A DNA stretch of 64,000 nt from NCBI GenBank assembly GCA_965227215.1, contig OZ245729.1, positions 2,852,001-2,916,000 on the forward strand, written 5' to 3'. This document shows positions 7,907 through 16,498 of the stretch, one piece after another. Source of the stretch: Gracilimonas sp965227215. GTDB taxonomy: Bacteria; Bacteroidota; Rhodothermia; Balneolales; Balneolaceae. The position numbers were made by a program, and so were the translations under genes. The notes beneath the pieces were generated by a model. That model was not told the origin of the DNA, did no database searches, and saw nothing but the letters and a program-made list of their open reading frames with translations. How positions within the stretch are numbered: position 1 is the first letter of the stretch; every line of letters begins with the position of its first letter.

Positions 7907-9763
7907 ATGAAGTATATAATTACCCTGCCTATCATTCTTTTGCTGGCGGTCTTCAATAATACCAATGCCCAGGTGGCTGATACTCTCAATTTAGGAGAAG
8001 TAGTAGTAACGGCATCAAAAACACCCACAACCGACCGGGAAACAACAAAACCTGTAACGGTCATTGAACGGGAAGAAATTAAACGGCACTCCGGTTTATC
8101 CATTTCTGAGTTGTTGAATCAGCAGAATGGAATCAACATAAACGGGGCGGCATCAAGTCCCGGTAAAGACAAATCGGTGTATCTTCGCGGAGCATCAACG
8201 CAGTTTACCCTAATTCTTATTGACGGTTTTCCTGTTACCGACCCATCAGGAGAAGGAGGAGCATTCGATCTTCGCCTTTTACCTTTGGAAAACGTAGAAC
8301 GCATCGAAATTGTGAAGGGCAGTATGAGTACGCTCTATGGTTCGGATGCCATAGCCGGGGTTATTAACATCATTACCAAGAAAAGCGAGTCCGGAACTTT
8401 TAATGTAAACGGAAAAGCATCCTACGGTTCGTTTAATACTAATGATTGGGAGCTTGGAGCTAATGGTAGTTCAGGTATCATTGATTATGTAGTGAACCTG
8501 ACCCGAACCCAAACAGATGGCATTTCAGAGGCAGAATCCAGGGATGGGAGCAGTTTCACAAAAGATGGGTATGAGAGAAATGCTATCAATACCCAAGTTT
8601 CTGTAAAGCCTGTGGAAGGACTGACCATTACTCCATTTTTGAACTACTCCCAATACGATGGTGATTATGACGGAGGTGCTTTTTTAGATGCCGATAACCG
8701 TTATGAAGCTGACCTCTTAAATACAGGTGCCCGAATCAGCTACAAAGGGGATAATTTTGAGATTAAAGAAGCAGCAACATTCACTCAAACCGAAAGAAAG
8801 TTTACAGATGGTTTTGGAGTGTTCAATCCCGAAGCTTCATTATTTAATTCCGACCTGTACGGTATCTACAATAAGTTTGAGAAAGTGAGGCTGCTTGCCG
8901 GTTTTAATATTCAGAGTTTAAACTTTCAGCTGGATGGAATTGATGAAGGATCTCAGATACTGAGTCCATATGTAACCGCATTCCTTCGATCCGGATTTGG
9001 GTTAAACGGTGAACTGGGAATCAGGATGAATAACCATTCTGAATATGGTAGTAACTGGACTTTTAATGTGGCTCCGGTTTATAACATCACAGAAGAGATT
9101 AAACTGCTTGCATCGGTAAGCTCGGGATTCAAGGCGCCAACCCTTAATGAATTATTCGGTCCATTTGGTGCAAACACCGATTTAAAACCCCAGCAAAGTC
9201 TGACCGTTGATACAGGTGTTGAATTTCGTTTATTGGATGGAAGAGCGTCCGCTTCGGCTATTTATTTTCGAAGAACCATTGAAGATTTAATCTCTTACAG
9301 TGGCAATCAGGGATACATAAATGTGAACGAGCAGAACGATTCCGGGATTGAATTATCTGTGAAATACAGACAAGAGCAAACGATGGTTGAGCTTTATTAC
9401 AATTATCTGGACGGGGCAATCACTCAAGACGGGGAGGAGACAGATAACTTGATTCGCAGACCCGATCATAATTTTGGAGTGAATCTTAATCAGAAAGTCA
9501 CATCTGATTTTAGTGTAAACCTAAGCGGCCAGTTTGTGGGAGAGCGAAATGATATCTATTTCAATACCAGTACGTTCTCAACGGAGGAGGTAAAGTTGGA
9601 CAGTTACGTGCTGCTTAATGCAAATACCCAATATCAATTATTGGATAATCAACTGACCGTTTTTGCTTCCCTGAACAATCTGTTGAATGCAGACTATACT
9701 GAAGTGTACGGTTTTAACACTCCGGGATTACACTTCAAAGGAGGGGTTAAATTCTTATTCTGA
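7907..9763 (+). CDS. btuB: TonB-dependent vitamin B12 receptor (BtuB-like)
   Basis: 618 residues with a Sec signal (about 1-21, ending NTNA). A TonB-box-like segment follows (LNLGEVVVTASKTPTT), then the plug domain with LRGASTQFTLILIDGFP and IEIVKGSMSTLYGSDAIAGV. The 22-strand barrel ends in FKGGVKFLF with the usual terminal Phe. Length and plug motifs agree with BtuB/cobalamin receptors. The upstream cobalamin riboswitch makes B12 or a cobinamide the likely substrate. The protein would act in the outer membrane with TonB-ExbBD encoded elsewhere. The next gene downstream, NrdJ, needs adenosylcobalamin. A strong hairpin right after the gene separates the two transcripts. Confidence 0.9.
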   Translation: MKYIITLPIILLLAVFNNTNAQVADTLNLGEVVVTASKTPTTDRETTKPVTVIEREEIKRHSGLSISELLNQQNGININGAASSPGKDKSVYLRGASTQFTLILIDGFPVTDPSGEGGAFDLRLLPLENVERIEIVKGSMSTLYGSDAIAGVINIITKKSESGTFNVNGKASYGSFNTNDWELGANGSSGIIDYVVNLTRTQTDGISEAESRDGSSFTKDGYERNAINTQVSVKPVEGLTITPFLNYSQYDGDYDGGAFLDADNRYEADLLNTGARISYKGDNFEIKEAATFTQTERKFTDGFGVFNPEASLFNSDLYGIYNKFEKVRLLAGFNIQSLNFQLDGIDEGSQILSPYVTAFLRSGFGLNGELGIRMNNHSEYGSNWTFNVAPVYNITEEIKLLASVSSGFKAPTLNELFGPFGANTDLKPQQSLTVDTGVEFRLLDGRASASAIYFRRTIEDLISYSGNQGYINVNEQNDSGIELSVKYRQEQTMVELYYNYLDGAITQDGEETDNLIRRPDHNFGVNLNQKVTSDFSVNLSGQFVGERNDIYFNTSTFSTEEVKLDSYVLLNANTQYQLLDNQLTVFASLNNLLNADYTEVYGFNTPGLHFKGGVKFLF

Positions 9764-9790
9764 TTTTCTGAATTAATAAGAATTATTTAG

Positions 9791-9843
9791 CTGAAAGAAA
9801 CCGGGCGCTGATTCATTGTAGTTAGCGTCCGGCTTTGTTTCAG
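9791..9843 (+). terminator. Terminator hairpin after btuB
   Basis: CTGAAAGAAA-CCGGGCGCT pairs with AGCGTCCGG-CTTTGTTTCAG over nearly 20 bp, with one G-U pair and one small bulge. The loop is 12-14 nt, the top of the stem is GC-rich and the base is A/T-rich. It lies 27 bp past the btuB stop codon. Confidence 0.75.
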
Positions 9844-10046
9844 ATATCTATTTGGTAACGTCCCTTCAAGCATTTGTCTGCCATGATTTTTACAAATGTT
9901 ACTTTGCAATGAAGGAAGTTATGTAAGTAATATTAGATGACTTTAGGCTGAAAAAATTTAAATAATTTTATTCAGAATATTATTTGATAAAAGTTGAATA
10001 ATAATTATAAAAAAATAGAATTTACTATTCTGTCACTGAATCGGAG

Positions 10047-10255
10047 TGTGGATAACTTTTTCCAACATGAATATTACTTCCTATCAGATACTTATCTTTA
10101 AGTAACTTTAGAAAGCAATTTTTACAACGAGCAAGGATCGTGAAATTAATTATACAATAAATTATATAATATAAAATACATTTTTATAAGTTGATTTTGC
10201 ATGTTTAGAAATTACAAATCCACAGATGTGGATAAGTCCCCGAATTTGTGGAAAA
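10047..10255 (-). promoter_or_regulatory. DnaA boxes upstream of nrdJ
   Basis: Two perfect minus-strand DnaA boxes TGTGGATAA lie at 10047-10055 and 10227-10235. A one-mismatch copy TGTGGAAAA lies at 10247-10255. The box at 10227 forms an inverted repeat TCCACA-GA-TGTGGA with a forward partial box (10220-10233). All are in a 637-bp, strongly AT-rich gap, and the last is only 16 bp from the nrdJ -35 element. DnaA control of nrdAB is known in E. coli; transfer to this class II enzyme is inference. Beyond these sites, the btuB terminator and the nrdJ promoter, the gap shows no gene. Confidence 0.5.
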
Positions 10256-10271
10256 GTAATTGATTTTTTTC

Positions 10272-10300
10272 TTGCCCAATCACCTCTGCTCGTCTATATT
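10272..10300 (+). promoter_or_regulatory. Sigma-70-type promoter of nrdJ
   Basis: TTGCCC (10272-10277), a 17-nt spacer and TATATT (10295-10300) give a near-consensus vegetative promoter. A start near 10307 would leave a leader of about 94 nt before the NrdJ ATG. Confidence 0.6.
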
Positions 10301-10400
10301 AATTCGTACTTCTTTAGGAGATAAGGTATCGGGATTTGTTTAATTGTCTCTCATCTACGAAGGTTTCAACATAATATTAATACACTAACGAAGTACGCCA

Positions 10401-13400
10401 ATGAAATTTACTCGCTTCTATACTAAGTCGGATTGGAAGACTCCATTTGACGAGATCGAATTTGCAACACGCACCTCTGAAATTAAAAACCCGGACGGCT
10501 CCCAGGTATTCCATATGGAAGGCGTTGTGGTTCCTGAAAGCTGGTCCCAGGTTTCTACGGATGTTATCGCTCAGAAATATTTCCGTAAAGCCGGAGTACC
10601 TGCCAAACTGAAGAAAGTTAAAGAAAAGGGAGTGCCCAAATGGTTGCAGCGATCTGAAGCCGATGAAAAGGCACTCAAAGAGCTTCCCGAAGAAGAGCGT
10701 TATTCACATGAAATTGATAGTAAGCAGGTCTTTCATCGTTTGGCGGGGTGTTGGACCTATTGGGGCTGGAAACACGACTATTTTGACAGCGAGGAAGATG
10801 CGAAAGTTTTTTACGATGAATTAGCTTACATGCTGGCCAACCAGATGGCGGCACCTAATAGTCCGCAGTGGTTTAACACCGGGCTGCATTGGGCTTATGG
10901 AATTAACGGTCCTGCACAAGGTCACTATTATGTGGACGGCAAAACCGGAGAGCTCAAAAAATCCGAAGATGCTTACACCCATCCGCAGCCACATGCCTGC
11001 TTTATCCAGAGCGTAGATGATGACCTGGTGAATGAAGGCGGAATCATGGACCTGTGGACCCGCGAAGCGAGACTGTTTAAATATGGATCCGGAACCGGAA
11101 GTAATTTCTCGAAAATTCGCGGAGCCAACGAACCGTTGAGTGGAGGAGGTAGAAGTTCCGGTCTGATGAGTTTCCTGAAAATTGGAGACCGTGCTGCCGG
11201 TGCTATTAAGTCTGGCGGTACTACACGACGTGCAGCCAAAATGGTGACGCTTGATCTGGATCACCCGGACATTGAAGAGTATATCAACTGGAAAGTTCGT
11301 GAAGAGCAGAAAGTGGCCGCATTGGTTGCCGGCTCCAAAACGGTTCAAAAACACCTTAAAAATATCATCAAGCTGTGCCACACACCGGTTGAGATTGAAG
11401 GACGTACATTCAACGGAGCGATGAGCCGCGACCCGCTGAAGAACAAAGAGCTGGCAGCGGAGATTCGCAAAGCCAAGCGCAATCAGGTTCCTCTTAATTA
11501 CATAGAGCGCGTGATTCAGCTGGCGGCACAAGGATTCACCGATCTTGAATTTGATACTTATGACACCGACTGGAATTCCGAGGCCTATTCAACGGTAAGT
11601 GGTCAGAATTCCAACAACTCTGTTCGTGTACCAAACTCGTTCATGAAAGCTGTGAAGGAAGATAAAGACTGGCATTTGTATGGCCGGGTTGAAAAAGATG
11701 CGGCTGCCGAAGAAGGCAGAGAGCCTCAGCCAATGAAAACGATGAAAGCCCGTGAATTGTGGGATGACATTGCCTACGCGGCCTGGTCTTGCGCTGATCC
11801 GGGAACGCAGTATCATGACACCATCAACGAATGGCACACCTGCCCCGAAGATGGCCCGATCAATGCCAGTAACCCTTGTTCAGAATACATGTTCCTGGAC
11901 AACACCGCTTGTAACCTGGCTTCTCTGAACCTGATGAAATATTTCAAAGGGGATGAATACAAAGAATTTGATATCGAGTCGCTGGAATACGCCTCCCGAA
12001 TCTGGACGGTGGTTCTGGAGATTTCAGTACTGATGGCTCAGTTCCCGTCTAAAGAAATTGCGGAGCTATCCTATGTTTTCCGCACGCTTGGATTGGGTTA
12101 TGCCAACATTGGTGCTGCACTGATGGTACAGGGACTTCCCTACGACAGTGAAGAAGGAGCTGCTGTTGCCGGAGCTGTTACTGCAACCATGCACATGACT
12201 TCTTACGCCACTTCCGCTGAGATGGCGAAAGAACTCGGCACCTTTGAAGGATATGAGCGAAACAAAGAGCATATGCTGAAGGTGATCCGTAATCACCGCC
12301 GGGCTGCTTATAATGCCGACCCGGAAGAGTACGAAGGCCTCACGGTTAAGCCGATGGGAATCGATGCTTCGATCTGCCCGGATTACCTGGTAAAAGCTGC
12401 GAAGAAAGCTTCTGATAAAGCACTGAAGCTGGGTGAAAAACACGGCTACAGAAACGCACAGGTTACTGTGCTTGCTCCAACCGGAACCATTGGTTTGGTG
12501 ATGGATTGTGATACTACCGGTATTGAGCCGGATTTCGCTCTGGTGAAATTCAAAAAGCTGGCCGGTGGCGGTTACTTCAAGATTATCAATCAGGCCGTTC
12601 CTAAAGCACTGAAGAATCTCGGTTATTCTGCGAAGGAATCTGAAGACATCATTAACTACGCAAAAGGTGCCGGTTCGGTAGAAGGTTGTCCACACATCAA
12701 CCCGGAAACACTGGGTGAGAAAGGCTTCACCGATACACAAATTGATGCAATCAATGAAGCACTGCCCGGAAGTTTTGACATCAAGTTTGCTTTCAACCAA
12801 TGGACGCTTGGCGAGGACTTCTGCAAGGATGTACTCGAAATCTCCGAAGAGCAGCTTAATGATATGAACTTCGACATGCTGCGCTATCTCGGATTCAGCA
12901 AAGAGCAAATCCAGGAAGCCAACGATTATGTGTGTGGAACCATGACCGTTGAAGGTGCACCGCATCTGAAAGAAGAAGATTATGCGGTATTCGATTGCGC
13001 CAACCGGTGCGGTCGAATCGGAACGCGGTTTATTTCTGCGAAAGGACATATTCGCATGATGGCTGCTGCTCAGCCGTTCCTTTCCGGCGCTATTTCGAAA
13101 ACCATCAACCTGCCAAACGAGGCGACCATCGAAGATATGAAGGACGCTTACATGGATTCTTGGGAAATGATGTTGAAAGCGAATGCGCTGTATCGTGATG
13201 GCTCGAAACTGAGTCAGCCACTGAACTCGATGGCGGATGTGCTGGAAGAAATTGACGAAGAAGAGGAAGCACCGGCAGATGCTGAAACCACCATAGCACA
13301 GGATAAAGTGCTTGAAGTGGCCGAACGCATCATCCACAAGTATGTGGCTCGTCGTCAGCGCCTTCCATTCCGACGCGAAGGGTACACACAGAAAGTGAAG

Positions 13401-14060
13401 ATTGGCGGACAAAGTGTTTACCTGAGAACAGGTGAATACGAAAACGGTCAGCTTGGTGAGATCTTTATTGATATGCACCGTGAAGGCGCCGCTTTCCGAA
13501 GCTTGCTGAACTGCTTTGCCATTTCTATTTCACTTGGATTGCAACACGGAGTACCTCTGGAAGAATTTGTGGATGCTTTTGTGTTCACCAAGTTCGAGCC
13601 AAGCGGTATGGTAAACGGAAACCCGCACGTGAAGATGAGTACATCAGTTATTGATTACATTTTCCGCGAGCTGGCGGTTACCTACCTCGGCAGAGAAGAC
13701 CTGGCGCACGTGCCGGCCGAACAAATCGAAACCCGGAATTTACGTCCGACCGCTGATGCCCAGGCAGAAGCCAAAGCGGACACACAGACCGAGGCGAAAG
13801 CCCCCAATGCAACATCATCAACGGATGCTGTCTCAAAAAAGACCGTAGCTGAGCCCGAACCTGCCACTGTTGATAGCAGTGAAAGTGCTCAGGTTCAGCA
13901 AAAAGCGGCAAAAGACGACAGCTTTGAAAGCGAATACGACCAGGCCAAACAAATGGGCTATACAGGTGAATCCTGCCCCGAATGCGGCAGTATGACCATG
14001 GTTCGTAACGGAACCTGTATGAAGTGTATCACCTGTGGTTCTACTACTGGTTGTTCGTAA
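10401..14060 (+). CDS. nrdJ: Vitamin B12-dependent ribonucleotide reductase, class II
   Basis: 1219 residues, the usual size for the long adenosylcobalamin-dependent reductases. It converts ribonucleotides to deoxyribonucleotides using a B12-derived radical, without oxygen or a separate small subunit. The N-terminus (MKFTRFYTKSDWKTPFDEIE) and the active-site region NPCSEYMFLDNTACNLASLN, with the catalytic Cys and Glu of the reductase barrel, are clearly seen. LAPTGTIGLVMDCDTTGIEP is the conserved loop near the radical site. A low-complexity Ala/Glu/Thr-rich linker (about 1115-1180) leads to a C-terminal zinc-ribbon-like tail with two CxxC pairs (CPECGS, CMKCITCG). The final Cys cluster probably supplies the redox shuttle. 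Placement beside a B12-riboswitch-controlled receptor fits the cofactor need, and DnaA boxes precede its promoter. Confidence 0.97.
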   Translation: MKFTRFYTKSDWKTPFDEIEFATRTSEIKNPDGSQVFHMEGVVVPESWSQVSTDVIAQKYFRKAGVPAKLKKVKEKGVPKWLQRSEADEKALKELPEEERYSHEIDSKQVFHRLAGCWTYWGWKHDYFDSEEDAKVFYDELAYMLANQMAAPNSPQWFNTGLHWAYGINGPAQGHYYVDGKTGELKKSEDAYTHPQPHACFIQSVDDDLVNEGGIMDLWTREARLFKYGSGTGSNFSKIRGANEPLSGGGRSSGLMSFLKIGDRAAGAIKSGGTTRRAAKMVTLDLDHPDIEEYINWKVREEQKVAALVAGSKTVQKHLKNIIKLCHTPVEIEGRTFNGAMSRDPLKNKELAAEIRKAKRNQVPLNYIERVIQLAAQGFTDLEFDTYDTDWNSEAYSTVSGQNSNNSVRVPNSFMKAVKEDKDWHLYGRVEKDAAAEEGREPQPMKTMKARELWDDIAYAAWSCADPGTQYHDTINEWHTCPEDGPINASNPCSEYMFLDNTACNLASLNLMKYFKGDEYKEFDIESLEYASRIWTVVLEISVLMAQFPSKEIAELSYVFRTLGLGYANIGAALMVQGLPYDSEEGAAVAGAVTATMHMTSYATSAEMAKELGTFEGYERNKEHMLKVIRNHRRAAYNADPEEYEGLTVKPMGIDASICPDYLVKAAKKASDKALKLGEKHGYRNAQVTVLAPTGTIGLVMDCDTTGIEPDFALVKFKKLAGGGYFKIINQAVPKALKNLGYSAKESEDIINYAKGAGSVEGCPHINPETLGEKGFTDTQIDAINEALPGSFDIKFAFNQWTLGEDFCKDVLEISEEQLNDMNFDMLRYLGFSKEQIQEANDYVCGTMTVEGAPHLKEEDYAVFDCANRCGRIGTRFISAKGHIRMMAAAQPFLSGAISKTINLPNEATIEDMKDAYMDSWEMMLKANALYRDGSKLSQPLNSMADVLEEIDEEEEAPADAETTIAQDKVLEVAERIIHKYVARRQRLPFRREGYTQKVKIGGQSVYLRTGEYENGQLGEIFIDMHREGAAFRSLLNCFAISISLGLQHGVPLEEFVDAFVFTKFEPSGMVNGNPHVKMSTSVIDYIFRELAVTYLGREDLAHVPAEQIETRNLRPTADAQAEAKADTQTEAKAPNATSSTDAVSKKTVAEPEPATVDSSESAQVQQKAAKDDSFESEYDQAKQMGYTGESCPECGSMTMVRNGTCMKCITCGSTTGCS

Positions 14061-14077
14061 TAAATAGAGAATTAATT

Positions 14078-14103
14078 AGGAGGGATAAAATCCCTCCTTT
14101 TTT
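14078..14103 (+). terminator. Rho-independent terminator of nrdJ
   Basis: AGGAGGGA (14078-14085), a 5-nt loop and TCCCTCCT (14091-14098), running into a T tract to 14103, form a textbook intrinsic terminator 18 bp past the NrdJ stop. Confidence 0.9.
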
Positions 14104-14137
14104 AAGTTAAATAATCAATCAAGAGAGAGGAAAAGTA

Positions 14138-14500
14138 ATGAAAACAATCAAAATAGATTTTGATCCAGATACTGTAAAAGCACTTATTGAAATGCAGAAT
14201 AAAGTTCAAAAATATATAGAGTTTTATAATTCTATTGCAAAATCTGCACATCAATATTGCAAGACATCTTCGGGTATTATAGCTATGATATCTATTAAAG
14301 AGTCTATACCTAATAGAAGTAACAATTCTTTGTTTCAAGGTTGGGAGAACTTGAAATATCCAATGATGAATTATTCAGCTCAGGATCTACAAATAATATC
14401 AGAAGGTGATTATCCAATTCAAGACTTGGATGAGGCCAAATTTTTAGATTCGAGCAAAAGAAAAATTGGATTTAAACATCCATTTCCTGATAACAGGTGA
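14138..14500 (+). CDS. Orphan hypothetical protein, AT-rich
   Basis: 120 residues, no signal peptide or TM segment, mixed helical character, and no motif that I recognise. An AGAGAGG ribosome site stands 7 nt before the ATG, which supports translation. Base composition is clearly more AT-rich than in nrdJ or ppa, with many AAA, ATA and AAT codons, hinting at a recent arrival. The gene is boxed between two intrinsic terminators. Only 34 bp separate it from the first, leaving little room for a promoter, so it may depend on read-through of the nrdJ terminator. Function unknown. Confidence 0.6.
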   Translation: MKTIKIDFDPDTVKALIEMQNKVQKYIEFYNSIAKSAHQYCKTSSGIIAMISIKESIPNRSNNSLFQGWENLKYPMMNYSAQDLQIISEGDYPIQDLDEAKFLDSSKRKIGFKHPFPDNR

Positions 14501-14523
14501 AAATTTTCATGGAGAACAGGATA

Positions 14524-14560
14524 AACCCTGATTGGCTGAACCGCCAGTCGGGGTTTTTTA
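14524..14560 (+). terminator. Rho-independent terminator after the orphan gene
   Basis: AACCCTGATTGGC and GCCAGTCGGGGTT pair with two G-U wobbles around a 6-nt loop and run into TTTTTT. It lies 23 bp after the orphan gene stop. Confidence 0.85.
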
Positions 14561-14606
14561 TTTGGGTGACTTCAGTTGATGGGTACTTTGTACTTCGCAG
14601 CTCCTT

Positions 14607-14697
14607 CAAGCGTTCGCTTGGACAAGTGGTATGATTACAAAGTTAGCTTAATTAAACATCGCACAAGCGGACGCTTGTGCTATATGTGGTATTATAG
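14607..14697. repeat. Two REP-like hairpin repeats in tandem
   Basis: Copy 1 starts with the hairpin CAAGCG-TT-CGCTTG (14607-14620). Copy 2 has the longer perfect hairpin GCACAAGCG-GA-CGCTTGTGC (14661-14680). Each hairpin is followed by a similar tail containing GTGGTAT, and copies are 57 bp apart in the same orientation. The 313-bp gap from 14501 to 14813 contains only these repeats and the terminator before them. They resemble short REP palindromes mobilised by RAYT transposases. Confidence 0.55.
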
Positions 14698-14813
14698 GTG
14701 TATGTGGTTGGGATTTGGATGAGTTCATCCTTCAAATTCTGCTATCCCTTGTTCGATGTTCCATATAGTTTTACCTTGGGCAACATCAAAGTTCTAACAC
14801 TCACCATTGAGCT

Positions 14814-15428
14814 ATGAATTTTCCCAATCCTTTTTTCCGGTGGAGGCCGCATCCGTGGCACGGACTGGAAGTGGGCGAAGATCAGCCTAAGATCGTAAAC
14901 GCCTTTATTGAACTCACCCCTTTTGATACTATTAAATACGAGGTGGACAAGAAAACCGGCTACATGCGGGTAGATCGTCCGCAGCGAAGTTCCTCACTAC
15001 CACCATCATTATATGGTTTTATTCCCCGTACCTACTGCGGTAATCACGTGGGGGAATTGTCGAGTGATGATGTAAAAGGGGATGGCGACCCGCTGGATAT
15101 TTGTGTGTTGAGTGAGCGCCCGATTGACCGGAACGAGGTTATTCTAAGCGCCCGCGTAATTGGGGGGTTGCACATGGTAGATCATGATGAAGCCGATGAT
15201 AAGATCATTTCGGTGCTGGATAATGATACATATTACAGCAACATCAACAGTGTGAATGATTTACCTCCGGTGCTGATTGAACGGCTTCGCCATTATTTTG
15301 GAACATATAAGCTCATTCCCGGCAAGGACCAGAATGACGTTTATGTAGAAGGCATTTTTGATGCCGATCATGCCTATAAAGTGATCGAAGCTTCTATCAA
15401 AGATTACGAAGAAATGTTCGGTGAATAG
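14814..15428 (+). CDS. ppa: Inorganic pyrophosphatase
   Basis: 204 residues of a family I soluble pyrophosphatase, which hydrolyses PPi to two phosphates and pulls biosynthetic reactions forward. The signature DGDPLDIC (D-x-D-P-x-D) supplies three metal-binding Asp residues. The surrounding fold motifs KYEVDKKTGYMRVDR and GFIPRTYCGNH (substrate Lys/Arg/Tyr) and KLIPGKDQNDVYVEG are present. The C-terminal extension relative to the roughly 175-residue E. coli enzyme is modest. It lies 6 nt upstream of a metal-ion transporter with which it is probably co-transcribed. Cytoplasmic. Confidence 0.93.
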   Translation: MNFPNPFFRWRPHPWHGLEVGEDQPKIVNAFIELTPFDTIKYEVDKKTGYMRVDRPQRSSSLPPSLYGFIPRTYCGNHVGELSSDDVKGDGDPLDICVLSERPIDRNEVILSARVIGGLHMVDHDEADDKIISVLDNDTYYSNINSVNDLPPVLIERLRHYFGTYKLIPGKDQNDVYVEGIFDADHAYKVIEASIKDYEEMFGE

Positions 15429-15434
15429 AACCTG

Positions 15435-16424
15435 ATGCAAAAAGCTCGGGAAAATATTCGGGTGCAGTGGTTCATCGTAGCGGTGGCTGTGATTCTTTTT
15501 GTTATAAAGATGGCTGCCTGGTATTTAACCAATTCGGTCGCTGTTCTAACCGATGGACTTGAAAGTATTGTGAATGTAGTAAGTGGTTTTATCGGCTTAT
15601 ACAGCCTCTATCTTTCCGCCAAGCCCAAGGATGAAAATCACCCCTATGGTCACGGTAAAGTAGAGTTTATATCGGCGGGGATAGAAGGGACGCTCATCAC
15701 CCTTGCCGGATTGTACATCATTGTGGAAGCCATTCAAAGCTTTATTCATCCTGAGCCCCTTCAGAGTCTGGATCTCGGAATAATCCTGATTGGAATATCA
15801 GCCGTTATCAATTTTGGGTTTGGCTACTGGGCTTATCAAACCGGAAAAAAGAATGACTCACTGGCATTGCAGGCAAGCGGCCGGCATCTTCAAACGGATA
15901 CCTATACCACTGTCGGTATAATAGCCGGGCTTGTACTAATCAGGTTCACAAACATAATTTGGCTGGACGGTGCAGTGGCCGTTCTGTTTGCCTTAATGAT
16001 TATTCGAATGGGCTTTCGGATTTTACGGGCGGCTGTGGCTGGGATTATGGATGAAACCGATGAGGAACTGCTGGCCGAGTTGATTTCCTATTTGCAACAA
16101 AACAGGGATCCCAAATGGATTGATCTTCACAACCTAAGGATCACTAAATACGGGCGAACTCTTCATGTAGATGCACATCTCACCTTACCCTGGTATCTTA
16201 CCGTTAAAGAAGCACACGCTGAACTGGATAAAGTCGAAGAGTTAATCACCCATAAGTTTGGGGATAGAATAGAGATTTTTATTCACACCGATTTCTGCCA
16301 GGAGTTTTCCTGTTCGTTATGCACCATTGAGGGTTGTGAGGTCCGGCAGCACCCGTTTGAAGAACGTATTGAGTGGACAGTGGAAAATGTAGCTTCGGAT
16401 GGCAAACACCGGTTGATAGAATGA
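15435..16424 (+). CDS. Cation diffusion facilitator (CDF) metal transporter with Cys-rich tail
   Basis: 329 residues. Six TM helices occupy roughly residues 10-215. They include metal-site residues TDGLES in helix 2 and HLQTDT in helix 5, and the family motif HPYGHGKVE between helices 2 and 3. A cytoplasmic ferredoxin-like domain follows (about 220-300). The end carries an unusual Cys/His cluster (HTDFCQEFSCSLC, then GCEVRQH) that could bind zinc or another soft metal. CDF proteins export divalent cations in exchange for protons. The gene is 6 nt behind ppa, so joint expression is likely. The metal cannot be deduced. Confidence 0.88.
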   Translation: MQKARENIRVQWFIVAVAVILFVIKMAAWYLTNSVAVLTDGLESIVNVVSGFIGLYSLYLSAKPKDENHPYGHGKVEFISAGIEGTLITLAGLYIIVEAIQSFIHPEPLQSLDLGIILIGISAVINFGFGYWAYQTGKKNDSLALQASGRHLQTDTYTTVGIIAGLVLIRFTNIIWLDGAVAVLFALMIIRMGFRILRAAVAGIMDETDEELLAELISYLQQNRDPKWIDLHNLRITKYGRTLHVDAHLTLPWYLTVKEAHAELDKVEELITHKFGDRIEIFIHTDFCQEFSCSLCTIEGCEVRQHPFEERIEWTVENVASDGKHRLIE

Positions 16425-16450
16425 AGAGCTGGTATTATTTATAAGCTCTC

Positions 16451-16489
16451 AGCTTTTAGTTTCATTCGAAACCTTTCAAACTGAAAGCT
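16451..16489. terminator. Bidirectional terminator between convergent genes
   Basis: AGCTTTTAGTTT (16451-16462) pairs with AAACTGAAAGCT (16478-16489), allowing one G-U pair, between the stops of the CDF transporter and RNase D. T-rich arms on both sides make it plausible in both directions. Confidence 0.55.
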
Positions 16490-16498
16490 AAAATAGAA

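Noticed and set aside
9764..10400. NrdR-box pair upstream of nrdJ
   Set aside because: No 16-bp ACAC...GTGT palindromes of NrdR type are present; the symmetric element there is better read as back-to-back DnaA boxes.
12066..13478. Long open frame (470 codons) antisense to nrdJ
   Set aside because: It lies wholly opposite a certain gene, has no ribosome site, and the translation is Cys/Phe/His-rich without domain character. It is a by-product of nrdJ codon use, as is the 236-codon frame at 10821-11531.
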